Part shown: in pieces, positions 8,424 through 17,191 of the stretch | How positions within the stretch are numbered: position 1 is the stretch's first letter | Layout: each line of letters opens with the position of its first letter | DNA from: Aggregicoccus sp. 17bor-14 | Lineage (GTDB): Bacteria > Myxococcota > Myxococcia > Myxococcales > Myxococcaceae | Assembly (NCBI RefSeq): GCF_009659535.1 | Contig: NZ_VJZZ01000007.1 | Location: 186,001 to 250,000, forward strand | Length of the DNA: 64,000 bases | Direction of reading: 5' to 3' | Notes under the pieces: generated by a model | The model's database searches: none | What the model was told of the DNA's origin: nothing | What the model saw: only the letters and a program-made list of their open reading frames with translations | Program-made: the position numbers and the translations under genes

Positions 8424-9904
8424 AGCGTCCCCGCGCGCAGCTCGCCCACCAGGTGCGCGCAGGCGCGCACCGTGAGCGCCATCATCGTGAGGGTGGGGTT
8501 GGGCACGCCGCTGGACGGGAAGCAGGCCCCGTCGGTCACGAGGAGGTTGGGCACGTCCCACAGCTGGTTGAAGGGGTTGAGCACGGCCGTGTCCGGGTCG
8601 CGGCCCATGCGGGCGGTGCCCACCTCGTGCAGGGCGCTGCCGGGCGGGGGCAGGGCGCCGCTCGGCTCCGCCACCTCGTAGCCTGCCGCCTGCAGCATCT
8701 CCACGCAGCTGCTCACGGCGTCCGCCGCCATGCGCCGCTCGTTGTCCGAGTGGGCGCAGGCGATGTGCACCGCGGGGATGCCCCAGCGGTCCTTCACCCG
8801 CGGGTCCAGGGTGACGCGGTTGTCCGGGCGCGGGAGCATCTCGCCGAAGGGCAGCATGTTGCAGACGTCCTTCCCCGCGGTGAGCACCTGCACGCCGTAG
8901 CCGCGCGCGAACGCCTCCGTGTGGGCCCCCACGTTGCGGAACTGCGGCACGTAGCACCAGGAGGCTGGCGGCCTGCTGCGGGTGCACGGGTCGCAGCGCG
9001 CCGCGATGTACGGCGGCACGATGTGGTCCATCAGGTTGCGGCCGAGCTGGCCCGAGCGCGCGCCCAGGCCGCCGGAGAGCAGCAGCAGGCGCGTGGACTC
9101 GATGGTGCCCGCCGCGAGCACCACCACGCGCGCATGCACCTCGCGCGCGTGCCCCGTGCGCGCATCCACGTAGGCCACGCCTTTTGCCCGCGCGCTCGCC
9201 GGATCGTGGAGCACGTGGCTCGCCACCGCGTGGGTGAGGAGCGTGAGCCGCCCGGTGCGCAGCGCGGCGGGCACCGTGACGGGGACGCGCGCGGTGCGCC
9301 GCACCACCACGTGACGCCCGGGCCAGCGCGCCTCCACGCTCGCCTTGAGGCGCCTCTCCGCGGCGCTCGGCGGCACGGGCGCGACGCACTCCGAGTCGGG
9401 CAGCCCGGGCAGCCCGTCCGCGTTGCCGCGCAGCCCCATCCAGCGCTCCACGCGCGCGTAGAAGGGCGCGAGCTCGCGCAAGGAGAGCGGCCACTCGGGG
9501 CTCAAGCCGTCCACGCGCCCTGCGTGGAAGTCCGCGTCCGACATCCGGTAGAACTGCCGCCCGTGCCCGTGCACCGCGGTGCGCCCGCCCACCCGCCGCG
9601 CGCGCAGCCAGGTGAAGGGCATGTCCTCGGGCGTGGTGTAGGGGTTGTCCACGTCGTCCACGAAGGCGTGGGGGTGGGCGCGCCACGCCACGGTGCGCGA
9701 CTGGATGGGCTGGCGCGCCTGCGAGGGGATGGGCAGCCCGAGGCGCAGCCGCACCTGCTGCAGCGCGAGCAGCACCGGGTCCGCGCGCGTGCTCCCGCCC
9801 GCCTCGAGCAGCGCCACCCGGAGCCCCGCCTCGGTCAGCTCCTTGGCGGCCCAGCCGCCGCACGCGCCCGCGCCCACCACCACCGCGTCGAAGGTCGCCG
9901 CCAT
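8420..9904 (-). CDS. GMC-family oxidoreductase (FAD-dependent)
   Basis: 494 residues starting at MAATFDAVVV. The FAD-binding GAGACG motif is at residues 11-16. The C-terminal GMC domain has the catalytic His in LHEVGTARMG (H426) and the conserved Asn in GVPNPTLTMM (N469). The sequence resembles the gluconate/cholesterol-type GMC branch, which oxidises sugar or alcohol groups using FAD. An in-frame ATG 48 bp further upstream exists but adds only low-complexity Arg/Ala, so the internal start is preferred. No signal peptide is obvious. It is convergent with the glycosyltransferase gene and downstream of the epimerase gene (109 bp gap), possibly as one leftward unit. Substrate unknown. Confidence 0.88.
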   Translation of the reverse strand: MAATFDAVVVGAGACGGWAAKELTEAGLRVALLEAGGSTRADPVLLALQQVRLRLGLPIPSQARQPIQSRTVAWRAHPHAFVDDVDNPYTTPEDMPFTWLRARRVGGRTAVHGHGRQFYRMSDADFHAGRVDGLSPEWPLSLRELAPFYARVERWMGLRGNADGLPGLPDSECVAPVPPSAAERRLKASVEARWPGRHVVVRRTARVPVTVPAALRTGRLTLLTHAVASHVLHDPASARAKGVAYVDARTGHAREVHARVVVLAAGTIESTRLLLLSGGLGARSGQLGRNLMDHIVPPYIAARCDPCTRSRPPASWCYVPQFRNVGAHTEAFARGYGVQVLTAGKDVCNMLPFGEMLPRPDNRVTLDPRVKDRWGIPAVHIACAHSDNERRMAADAVSSCVEMLQAAGYEVAEPSGALPPPGSALHEVGTARMGRDPDTAVLNPFNQLWDVPNLLVTDGACFPSSGVPNPTLTMMALTVRACAHLVGELRAGTL

Positions 9905-10013
9905 CGTGGCCCGCTCCGCCCGCGCCGCGGCCCCTCGCGCCCGGGCGCGCACGCCCGCACCGTGGGCGCCCGGGCCCCGCGCCGCCCATCGGACTGCGGG
10001 GCAAGGCTTGGGC

Positions 10014-11090
10014 CTACGCCCACTGCACGCCGTGTCCCGCCTCCACCTCGGCCACGCTGAGGCGCGCGCCCTCCTGGCGCGAGCCGCCGCGGAAGGGGTG
10101 GCGCGCGATGAAGAGCGGCGTGTCCAGGTCCACGTAGCTGAAGCCGCCCAGCCCCGCGGCGAGGTGCGCCGAGAGGCTCGCCGCGAGGATGCTCTCGAGC
10201 ATCGCGCCCACCATCAGCTCGAGCCCCGCGGTGCGCGCGAGCGACCAGATGTGCAGCGCCTCCGCCACCCCGTACTTCATCGCCTTGATGTTGACGGCGC
10301 TCGCGGCGCCCGCGCGCACCAGCCGCAGCACGTCCGCGGCCGAGCGGGCGGACTCGTCCGCGCAGATGGGCATCGGGGCCTCGCGGGTGAGCGCCGCCAT
10401 GCCCTCGAGGTCCGAGGGGTGCACCGGCTGCTCGAAGAGCGCGAGCCCCACGCCCTCCCGCGCCACGCCCTTCAGGAAGGCGCGCGCCTGGGCGAGGCTG
10501 TAGCCGCCGTTCGCATCCACGAAGAGCCGCGCGTGCGGCGCGGCAGCGCGGATGGCGACGAGGCGCTCGAGGTCCCCCTCGGGCTCGAGCGCGCCCACCT
10601 TCACCTTCAGGGTGTGGATGCCGCGCGCGAGGATGGCGCGCGTGGAGGCTAGCGCGTGCGCCACGTCCCCCGCGGTCACCGTCATGTCCGTCTCCAGCGC
10701 AGTGCCGGCCCCGCCGAAGAACACCCACAGGGGCGTGCGGTAGTGGCGGGCGAGCGCGTCCAGCAGCGCCGTCTCCAGCGCGCAGCGCGCCGAGGGCGCC
10801 TCGGGGAGCGCCTGCGCGAGCTGCGCGCACAGGGGGCGCCAGCCGCGCGCGTCCGCCCCGAGCCACTGCGCGCTCCCGCGCTCCAATGCGGCCCGCGTGC
10901 TCGCGGCCGTCTCCCCGGTCACCGCGGTGAAGGGCGCCGCCTCGCCGAGACCCACCGTCCCGTCGGCGAGCTGCAGGCGCACGAGCAGGTTGTCCGCCAC
11001 GTCCGGTGCGCCGCCGGCGATGGCGAAGGGCTCGGTGAGGGGCAGGGTGAGGGACTCGAGAGAGATGGCGGTCACGCGCGTGGGCGTCAT
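10014..11090 (-). CDS. Dipeptide epimerase (enolase superfamily, MLE subgroup)
   Basis: 358 residues with the full catalytic set of L-Ala-D/L-Glu-type epimerases: the KxK motif in TLKVKVG (K162/K164), metal ligands D192 (VDANGGY), E220 (LFEQP) and D245 (ADES), and the second base in NIKAMKYG (K269). These positions are nearly identical to the numbering of the characterised Bacillus enzyme, as recalled. Such enzymes epimerise the second residue of dipeptides, often from murein turnover. Specificity across the family is broad, so the exact dipeptide is not predicted. It is divergent from the arylamine N-acetyltransferase gene (84 bp between starts) and upstream of the GMC gene. Confidence 0.9.
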   Translation of the reverse strand: MTPTRVTAISLESLTLPLTEPFAIAGGAPDVADNLLVRLQLADGTVGLGEAAPFTAVTGETAASTRAALERGSAQWLGADARGWRPLCAQLAQALPEAPSARCALETALLDALARHYRTPLWVFFGGAGTALETDMTVTAGDVAHALASTRAILARGIHTLKVKVGALEPEGDLERLVAIRAAAPHARLFVDANGGYSLAQARAFLKGVAREGVGLALFEQPVHPSDLEGMAALTREAPMPICADESARSAADVLRLVRAGAASAVNIKAMKYGVAEALHIWSLARTAGLELMVGAMLESILAASLSAHLAAGLGGFSYVDLDTPLFIARHPFRGGSRQEGARLSVAEVEAGHGVQWA

Positions 11091-11174
11091 GGCCCACAGG
11101 GTAGGGGAGGGCGCACGGACGGGCGAGCGCGGCGCGGCCGCGTTAGGTTGCCCGCTCTCCCCCCGTGAGGCTCC

Positions 11175-11984
11175 ATGGACGCCGCCGCCTACACCCGCCG
11201 CATCGGTTACGAAGGTCCGCTGGAGCCCACGCTCGAGGTGCTCACCGGGCTCTGCGCGGCGCACATCCGGACGGTGCCCTTCGAGAACCTCGCCATCCAC
11301 GAGGGCGCCCGCATCTCGCTCGAGCCCGAGGCCCTGTTCCACAAGGTGGTGCTGCGGCGGCGGGGCGGGTACTGCTTCGAGCTCAACGGCCTCTTCTCCG
11401 CGCTGCTGAAGGCGCTGGGCTTCCAGGTGGAGCACCTGCTCGGCCGCGTGTGGTTCAGCAATCCCACCGCCCCCGTCCCCACCCACCAGGTGAGCCGCGT
11501 TGCCCTGGGCGGCGAGCGCTACCTGGTGGACGTGGGCTTCGGGGCGCGGGTGCTGCGCGCCCCCTTGCCCTGGAGGCTGGATGCGCCGGTGGCGCAAGGG
11601 CCGGACACCTTCCGGCTCGTGCGCACGGACAACGACGAGGTGATGCTCCAGTCCCACGAGCCCGAGGGCTGGCGCAACCTGTACAGCCTGCTGCCCTGCA
11701 CCGTGCGGCCCCAGGACTACGTGCCCGCCAACCACTACACCTCGACCCATCCCGCCTCGAGCTTCGTGCTCAACGCGGTGGCGGCGCTCACCACCCCCGA
11801 GGGGCGCATCACCTTCCGCAACCGCGAGCTGCGGCGCACGACGGCAGCGGGCACCGAGGTGCGCGAGCTGGCCCACCCCGCGGAGCTGGCAGCGCTGCTG
11901 GCCTCAGAGTTCGGGCTCGAGGACTGGACGGACCGCGCCGCCCTGGAGCGCTTCCTCTTTCCGGGTCCGGGCTCAGGGCGGTGA
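11175..11984 (+). CDS. Arylamine N-acetyltransferase
   Basis: 269 residues, the usual length for bacterial NAT enzymes. The Cys-His-Asp triad is clear: C67 in RGGYCFELN, H104 in VPTHQV and D119 in LVDVGFGA. The N-terminal signature TVPFENLAIHEG is also present. NATs acetylate arylamines, arylhydrazines and related compounds from acetyl-CoA, and relatives perform amide-forming steps in natural-product pathways. The ATG is preceded by a GTGAGG ribosome-binding site. Its 3' end overlaps the convergent gamma-glutamyltranspeptidase gene by 12 bp. Confidence 0.93.
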   Translation: MDAAAYTRRIGYEGPLEPTLEVLTGLCAAHIRTVPFENLAIHEGARISLEPEALFHKVVLRRRGGYCFELNGLFSALLKALGFQVEHLLGRVWFSNPTAPVPTHQVSRVALGGERYLVDVGFGARVLRAPLPWRLDAPVAQGPDTFRLVRTDNDEVMLQSHEPEGWRNLYSLLPCTVRPQDYVPANHYTSTHPASSFVLNAVAALTTPEGRITFRNRELRRTTAAGTEVRELAHPAELAALLASEFGLEDWTDRAALERFLFPGPGSGR

Positions 11985-13817
11985 CACGACGCCCGCATTG
12001 CCGCCGCCGCGCCGCACGGGCTCGGCGGCGGCGGTGAGGGTGCCGTCCGCGTTGAAGACGACGGCCGTCACCGCGCCGAGCCCCAGCGGAGGCTCGGTGG
12101 GCACGAGCCGGTGCCCGCGTGCGATGAGGGCCGCCGCCTCGGGCAGCGCGAGGAACCCGGGCTCCGCCTCGGCGCGGCCGCTGGGCAGGTTGCGCTGGGT
12201 GACGCGCGGAGCGGCCACGGCATCCTCCAGAGACATGCCGCGGTCGAGCGCGCGCACCAGCACCAGCGCCACGGTGGTGATGATGGTGGCGCCGCCAGGG
12301 CTGCCCAGGGTGAGCACGGGCCGGCCGTCCTTCAGCACCAGGGTGGGGCTCATGCTGCTGCGCGGCCGCTTGAGGGGCTCGCCCACGTTGGCGAGGGGCA
12401 TGTCGGCCGAGGGCGGCACGTCGAAGTTCGTCAGCTCGTTGTTGAGGAGGAAGCCGCGGCCGGGCACCACCATGCCGTTGCCGCCCTCCTGCTCCAGGCT
12501 GCAGCTGTAGGCCGCGACGTTGCCGTCCGCGTCCACCACGGTGATGTGCGTGGTGCTGCCCTCGTCGGCCAGCTCGGTGCCGTCCGCGGGAGGTGGCGGG
12601 GGCGGCACGGGAGCGGGGGGCATGCCCGGGTTGCCCTCGAAGGGGTAGGGGTTGCCGGGGAGTGCTGCGCCCACCGAGGCGCCTGGCTCGCTCATCTCGC
12701 CGCGGCGCAGCTCCGCGTAGCCCGCGGACAGGAGCCCGCTCACGGGCACGTCGAAGAAGGCCGGGTCGGCGACGTACGCATCGCGGTCCGCGTAGGTCAG
12801 GCGCGAGGCCTCGAGGAAGCGGTGGTAGAGCTCCTCGTCGGAGAGCGCGCCGAGGTCCGAGCCCTCGAGCAGGTGCAGCAGCAGCCCCACCGCGAGGCCG
12901 CCGCCGCTGGGCGGCCCTGCGCCGCGCAGCGTGTAGCCGCGGTACGTCGTCTCGAGCGCGGGCCGCACGTTCGCGGAGTAGGCGGCGAGGTCCGCCTCCG
13001 TCATCACGCCCGCGCGCACGGGCTGCGTGACGCCCGACGCGAGCGGAGGGTGGACGAGCGTGTCCACGATCTCGCCGGCGAGCTCCCCGCGGTAGAAGGC
13101 GTCCGCGCCGCGCTCGGCCAGCAGGCGGTAGGTGCGCGCGAGGTCCGGGTTGCGCAAGTGCGTGCCCACCGGCAGCGGCTCGCCGGTGGGGGTGAGCAGC
13201 AGCGCGCGCGAGGGCGCGAAGAGCTGCAGGCGCGCGAGCCCCTTCGTGGTCTGGTCGACGAAGCCCTGGTCGACGTCGAAGCCCTCCTCGGCGACCCGGA
13301 TGGCGGGCTGGAGCAGCTCGCCGAGCGTCCGCGTGCCGAAGCGACGCAGCGCGAGGTCCCAGCCGGCCACGAGCCCGGGCACGCCCGTGGAGACGCCGCT
13401 GGCCACGCGCTGCTCGAAGGGCAGGGGCCTGCCGTCGTCCGCGTAGAAGAGCTCGCGCCGGAAGGCCGCTGGCGCGGGCTCGCGGTGCTCGATCACGCGC
13501 GTGCTGCCGTCCGCCGCGAGGTGCACGAGCATGAAGCCCCCGCCGCCGACGCCGCAGGACTGCAGGTCGGTGACGCCCAGCACCGCCGAGGCCGCCACGG
13601 CCGCGTCCACCGCGTTGCCGCCGTCGCGCAGCACGTCCAGTGCGGCGCGCGTGGCGCGCGGGTCGATGGTGGACGCCGCGCCGCCGCGGCCCGTGGCGCT
13701 GGGGACCGGGCGCAGCGAGTCCTCGCCGCCGCAGCCGCCGCAGCCCGCGCTCGCGGCCAGCGTCAGCAGGACGAGTGCCGCGGCCATCCGCCTCGGCGTG
13801 CACCGCGCGCTCTGCAT
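11973..13817 (-). CDS. ggt: Gamma-glutamyltranspeptidase, predicted lipoprotein
   Basis: 614 residues. The start at MQSARCTPRR gives a hydrophobic signal ending in a lipobox-like ASAGC, so the enzyme is probably lipid-anchored. A closer ATG (MAAALVLL) is an alternative. The large-subunit region has the family signature LQSCGVGGGGFMLV. Autoprocessing should occur before the Thr of STTHITVVD (T422), creating the N-terminal nucleophile of the small subunit; LTLGSPGG is the oxyanion/substrate loop. A proline-rich insert (PPAPVPPPPPPADG, ~399-412) sits just upstream of the processing site, which is unusual. The enzyme cleaves or transfers gamma-glutamyl groups such as that of glutathione. Confidence 0.93.
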   Translation of the reverse strand: MQSARCTPRRMAAALVLLTLAASAGCGGCGGEDSLRPVPSATGRGGAASTIDPRATRAALDVLRDGGNAVDAAVAASAVLGVTDLQSCGVGGGGFMLVHLAADGSTRVIEHREPAPAAFRRELFYADDGRPLPFEQRVASGVSTGVPGLVAGWDLALRRFGTRTLGELLQPAIRVAEEGFDVDQGFVDQTTKGLARLQLFAPSRALLLTPTGEPLPVGTHLRNPDLARTYRLLAERGADAFYRGELAGEIVDTLVHPPLASGVTQPVRAGVMTEADLAAYSANVRPALETTYRGYTLRGAGPPSGGGLAVGLLLHLLEGSDLGALSDEELYHRFLEASRLTYADRDAYVADPAFFDVPVSGLLSAGYAELRRGEMSEPGASVGAALPGNPYPFEGNPGMPPAPVPPPPPPADGTELADEGSTTHITVVDADGNVAAYSCSLEQEGGNGMVVPGRGFLLNNELTNFDVPPSADMPLANVGEPLKRPRSSMSPTLVLKDGRPVLTLGSPGGATIITTVALVLVRALDRGMSLEDAVAAPRVTQRNLPSGRAEAEPGFLALPEAAALIARGHRLVPTEPPLGLGAVTAVVFNADGTLTAAAEPVRRGGGNAGVVSPP

Positions 13818-14161
13818 GGCCCCCACTCCCCGCCGGCGCGGCGCCCGTGGACACTCGCGCATCCGGGAAGGGTGCGAGGCGGGGCGCACCGGCGGGAGCG
13901 GGCGGCGAGGGCAGGGGGAGTGTCCGGTGCGCGGCGCCTGGGGTCAGGCCTCCTCTCCAGGCAGGCACTCGCGGCATCGACCCAGAGGGCAAGCCGTCTA
14001 TCCACGAGCGGCGTCGCGCGGAGCTGCACTCCGTTCCACCTTTGTCCGACTGCCGTGTGGAGGTCGTCCCGATCGACGCCGGCGAGCAACGAGGGGCGTT
14101 GGGGGGATGCGCAGGCCCAGGGGCTGGGCGCGTCTGCCCGCGCGCGCCCAGAGGAGGGGAC
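13818..14161. other. 344-bp divergent intergenic region
   Basis: This region separates the leftward gamma-glutamyltranspeptidase gene from the rightward DUF4397 gene and must carry the promoters of both. I see no RNA gene, repeat or convincing small coding sequence in it. The only clear element is the ribosome-binding site GAGGAGGGGA directly before the GTG start of the DUF4397 gene. Confidence 0.5.
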
Positions 14162-15706
14162 GTGAGGCTGATCCGGATGCTGATGCTGGGGCTGTGCGTG
14201 GCGCTGTGGGGGACGGGCTGCAGCAACGATGACAACGGAGGTGACGGCGGGGGTGACGGCGGGGGCGGCAATGCACCCTCGGCAGGCACCGCGCGGCTGC
14301 GCGTGGTCCACGCCGCGCCGGACGCGCCCGCGGTGGACATCTACGCCGAGGGGCAGAGCACGCCGCTGTTCAGCAACGCGGCCTACACCCAGACGACCGC
14401 GTACCGCGACGTGAACGCGGGCACGTACACCCTGCAGGTGCGCCCGGCCGGTGCGGCCGCCACGAGCGCGCCGGTGTACACGCTGGGACCGGTGACCCTC
14501 GCCCGCGACACGCAGGTGACGGCGGTGGCCGCGGGGCTGCTCGCCTCGCAGGCCGCGGAGGACCGCTTCCGCATCCTCCTGCTGCAGGAGGGCTTCACCC
14601 AGCCGGGTGCGAGCGAGGTACGCGCGCGCGTCGTCCACGCGGGCGCGGATGCCCCGGACGTGGGCATCGACGTGGGGGACGACGACTCCGTGGAGCTGCC
14701 GAGCCTCGCGCGCTTCGCGGACTCCGGCGCCGCCGGCGTGGCGCTCCCGGCGGGCCAGGCGCTGCAGGTGGGCATCGTCACGACGGGCGCGGGTGCGAAG
14801 CGGGTGACGGGCTTCACCACGCCCGCGCTGCCCGGCGGTGCGAGCCTCTTCGTCATCGCCACGGGGTTGCTCGCCCACGAGGGCGACGCACCGGACGGCT
14901 TCGGCCTGCTCGCGGTGGGCCCGCAGGGGACGGTGGGGCTGCTGCGCCAGAACCCGGTGGTGTACGTGCTGCACGCGGGGCCGGATGCGCCCGCGGTGGA
15001 CGTCTTCTCCGGCACGAAGATCGTCTCCAACCTCGCCTTCGGTGAGCTCTCGGACGGCCTCCAGGTCCCGCCGGACACCTACGGGGTGGAGGTGTTCCCC
15101 GCGCACGCGGGCAGCGACCGGCCCTCCGGCGAGCCCGCCGCCTCGGCCTCGCTCACGCTGGAGGCTGGGGAGAGCTACCTGGTGAGCGCCGCGGGCTTCG
15201 TCACGAACGTGGGAGGCGCGCGCCAGCCGCTCGCCCTCCACACCTTCGCCGCGGACTTCGCCAACCCGGCCGCGGGCACCGCGCGCGTGCGGCTGCTGCA
15301 CCAGTCGCCGGATGCCCCCGCGGTGGACGTGGGCACGGTGACGGGCGGGCAGCTGGACACGCCGCCCGCGTTCGCCAACATCGCCTACCCCAACGCCTCG
15401 GCGCCCGAGGGCGCCGCGCTCCCGGCCACCCCGCTCACCGTGGGGGTGGCGGCGGCGGGCACGCGCACCCCCGTGGCCACCTTCGATGCAACGCCCACGG
15501 CCGGGGCGCGCGTCTTCGCGGTGGCCGCAGGCGCTCTGCAGCCGCAGCGTGGGGAGGAGGGCTTCCGCGCGCTGCTCGTGCTGGCCAATCCCACCCCGGG
15601 TATCGACCCCTGGCAGGTGGGCGAGGCCACGCCGGCGAGCGTGCGGCCGGCGCGGCTGTCGCGCGCGGCGCCTGCGAACGTGCCGCGCTACCTCGCGGCG
15701 CCATAG
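14162..15706 (+). CDS. DUF4397 repeat lipoprotein
   Basis: 514 residues from a GTG preceded by a strong GAGGAGGGGA site. A signal peptide ends at the lipobox GTGC (C20) and a Gly/Asp-rich linker follows. Four copies of the DUF4397 core motif can be seen: VVHAAPDAPAVDIY, VVHAGADAPDVGIDV, VLHAGPDAPAVDVF and LLHQSPDAPAVDVG. They begin roughly at residues 44, 155, 265 and 378. Each copy is a beta-sandwich of ~100 residues; the domain is widespread in secreted bacterial proteins but its role is unknown. Most likely an outer-membrane-anchored extracellular protein. A perfect GC hairpin follows the stop codon. Confidence 0.88.
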   Translation: MRLIRMLMLGLCVALWGTGCSNDDNGGDGGGDGGGGNAPSAGTARLRVVHAAPDAPAVDIYAEGQSTPLFSNAAYTQTTAYRDVNAGTYTLQVRPAGAAATSAPVYTLGPVTLARDTQVTAVAAGLLASQAAEDRFRILLLQEGFTQPGASEVRARVVHAGADAPDVGIDVGDDDSVELPSLARFADSGAAGVALPAGQALQVGIVTTGAGAKRVTGFTTPALPGGASLFVIATGLLAHEGDAPDGFGLLAVGPQGTVGLLRQNPVVYVLHAGPDAPAVDVFSGTKIVSNLAFGELSDGLQVPPDTYGVEVFPAHAGSDRPSGEPAASASLTLEAGESYLVSAAGFVTNVGGARQPLALHTFAADFANPAAGTARVRLLHQSPDAPAVDVGTVTGGQLDTPPAFANIAYPNASAPEGAALPATPLTVGVAAAGTRTPVATFDATPTAGARVFAVAAGALQPQRGEEGFRALLVLANPTPGIDPWQVGEATPASVRPARLSRAAPANVPRYLAAP

Positions 15707-15747
15707 CGCAGGGCCGCAGGAGCGCGAGTGCAACTCCGTTGCAAGAG

Positions 15748-15771
15748 GCCCCCCGGGTTAGCCCGGGGGGC
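15748..15771. terminator. Perfect 10-bp hairpin between convergent genes, with a stop codon in its loop
   Basis: GCCCCCCGGG pairs perfectly with CCCGGGGGGC around a 4-nt loop (TTAG). The loop holds the TAA stop codon of the leftward MshEN gene; the rightward DUF4397 gene ends 41 bp before. No T-tract follows on either side, so termination is probable but unproven. A smaller inverted repeat (TGCAAC-TCC-GTTGCA, 15729-15743) lies just upstream. Confidence 0.6.
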
Positions 15772-16579
15772 GCACCCGGCCGATGGCGCGCAGCAGCAGC
15801 TCCTCGTCCGTGGGGTGGGCGAGGAGCCCCTTCGCGCCGAGCGCCTGGGCCCGCTCGACGGAGGCATCGTCCGGGGGCGCGTGGACGACGATGGAGCCCT
15901 GGATTCGCAGCTCCCCCACCAGGAGCCCCTCCATGGCCTGCAGGGGCGCGAGCACGAGATCCGAGGGCCGGGAGTGGAGCACCTCGAGCGGCGTCGCCAC
16001 CCGCGCCGCGTACCCGTGGCGCGCGAGCTTGCGCGAGATGAGCACCGCGGTGACGGCCGGCCAGCCGTAGAGCAGCACGGGGGCCTCGGAGGCGCGCGCG
16101 AGCTCCGGGGCCGGGGGCTCGGGCTGAGCGTCGAGGCCGTAGAGCTCGCGCAGCGCGTGAGCCAGGCCCACCTCCGACGCGAGGTGGGGCACGACGCGCG
16201 GCTTGCCCGAGGCGGCGCGCACGTCGTCGATGGCCACCACCGACGCGGGGGCCGGCAGGGCCACGTGCAGCACCTCCTTGTCCTCTCGCTCCAGGCGCAG
16301 GGGCACCACGCGGTGCTGGCGCGCGAGCCGGGCCGGGATGAGCCGGGTCAGCGCGGGGTCCAGCGGCTCGCGCTCGAGGTCCACCCACGGCACGCCGAGC
16401 TGCTCGGAGAGGGCCGTGAGCACGTCAGCCTCCGAGCAGACGTGCTCCCGCACGAGCGCCAGGCCCAGCGGGACGCGGGTCTGGTGGTGGTGCACGAGCC
16501 CCAGGTGGAGCTGGGCGCGGCTGAGCACCCCCCGCTCCAGGAGGATCTCCCCGAGCATGCGTCGCGCACCGGTCTCCAT
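15758..16579 (-). CDS. MshEN (GspE N-terminal)-like protein with receiver-like C-terminus
   Basis: 273 residues. The ATG start at METGARRM has a good GAGGGG ribosome-binding site. Residues ~5-135 match the MshEN/GSPII_E N-terminal fold: LGEILLERGVLSRAQLHLGL, then LGVPWVDLEREPLDP and TRLIPARLARQHRVVPLRL. In type II secretion/type IV pilus ATPases this module binds c-di-GMP or partner proteins. No ATPase domain follows. Instead, residues ~165-273 look like a degenerate response-regulator receiver (VLLYGWPAVTAVLISRKLAR, then PSDLVLAPLQAMEGLLV). It probably acts as a stand-alone signalling adaptor. It is the last gene of the leftward cluster, 84 bp after the DUF302 gene. Confidence 0.72.
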   Translation of the reverse strand: METGARRMLGEILLERGVLSRAQLHLGLVHHHQTRVPLGLALVREHVCSEADVLTALSEQLGVPWVDLEREPLDPALTRLIPARLARQHRVVPLRLEREDKEVLHVALPAPASVVAIDDVRAASGKPRVVPHLASEVGLAHALRELYGLDAQPEPPAPELARASEAPVLLYGWPAVTAVLISRKLARHGYAARVATPLEVLHSRPSDLVLAPLQAMEGLLVGELRIQGSIVVHAPPDDASVERAQALGAKGLLAHPTDEELLLRAIGRVRPPG

Positions 16580-16663
16580 GGTCCCCTCGAAGAGTGGCGA
16601 CTGCCGGACGGAGCGGCCACCGTGCACATGCGGCCCGGGCCTGCTCGGTCGGCGTGCGGCCGC

Positions 16664-17170
16664 TCACCGCGCGGCCGCGTCGAGCAACTGCTCGACCTCG
16701 CGGTCCAGGTCCCGGGCGACCGCGAGCGCGGCCTGGCTGCCGTAGGGCGCGAGCAGGCTCTCCATCGAGTCGTAGGACAGGTGCACGCCGTCCGCGCGCT
16801 CGTCCACGAGGAGGGTGACGGGCGCGTAGGCCGCGGCGTCCGGCGCGCTGCGGGCCATCTCCTTCATGATGAGCGGATTGCCCACGAGGAGGCGCAGAAT
16901 GCGCGGCGTCGGCGTGCCCTGCTCCTTGCGCAGGACCGCGCCTGCATCGAAGCGGGCGAACTCCATCAGGTTCGAGGGGCCGACGGCCGCGCCCACCCGC
17001 TGTTCCAGCTCCGCCTCGCTCCCTGCCGCGTGCAGCGCCTCGCTGAAGGCCCGGAAGTCCGGGCGGCCGATGGTGGCCGTGAGCCGCGCCACCACCTCGT
17101 CGAAGGGGCGGGACGAGACGACGCTGAGCCTGCGCACCTGCACGTCGATGGAGGTCATGTGGGGCGTCAC
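16664..17170 (-). CDS. DUF302 domain protein
   Basis: 168 residues from a GTG with a GGAG site ~10 bp upstream; an internal ATG (MTSIDV) four codons later is possible. The central portion matches DUF302: FDEVVARLTATIG near residue 24, MEFARFDAGAVLRKE near 70, RLLVGNPLIMKEMARS near 93, then VTLLVDERADGVHLSYDSM. DUF302 is a small alpha/beta fold of unknown function, often found beside redox or sulfur/mercury-type genes. The C-terminal ~35 residues are a charged helix. It lies 21 bp downstream of the nitrilase gene, almost surely in the same transcript. Confidence 0.75.
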   Translation of the reverse strand: MTPHMTSIDVQVRRLSVVSSRPFDEVVARLTATIGRPDFRAFSEALHAAGSEAELEQRVGAAVGPSNLMEFARFDAGAVLRKEQGTPTPRILRLLVGNPLIMKEMARSAPDAAAYAPVTLLVDERADGVHLSYDSMESLLAPYGSQAALAVARDLDREVEQLLDAAAR

Positions 17171-17191
17171 GGCAACGGCTCCGGGTGGCGC

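Noticed and set aside
6579-10004. 1141-codon open reading frame on the minus strand
   Set aside because: It is an antisense shadow of the HAD and GT genes and an off-frame reading of the GMC gene; composition is Arg/Ala/Gly-rich with no domain. High GC content creates such long frames.
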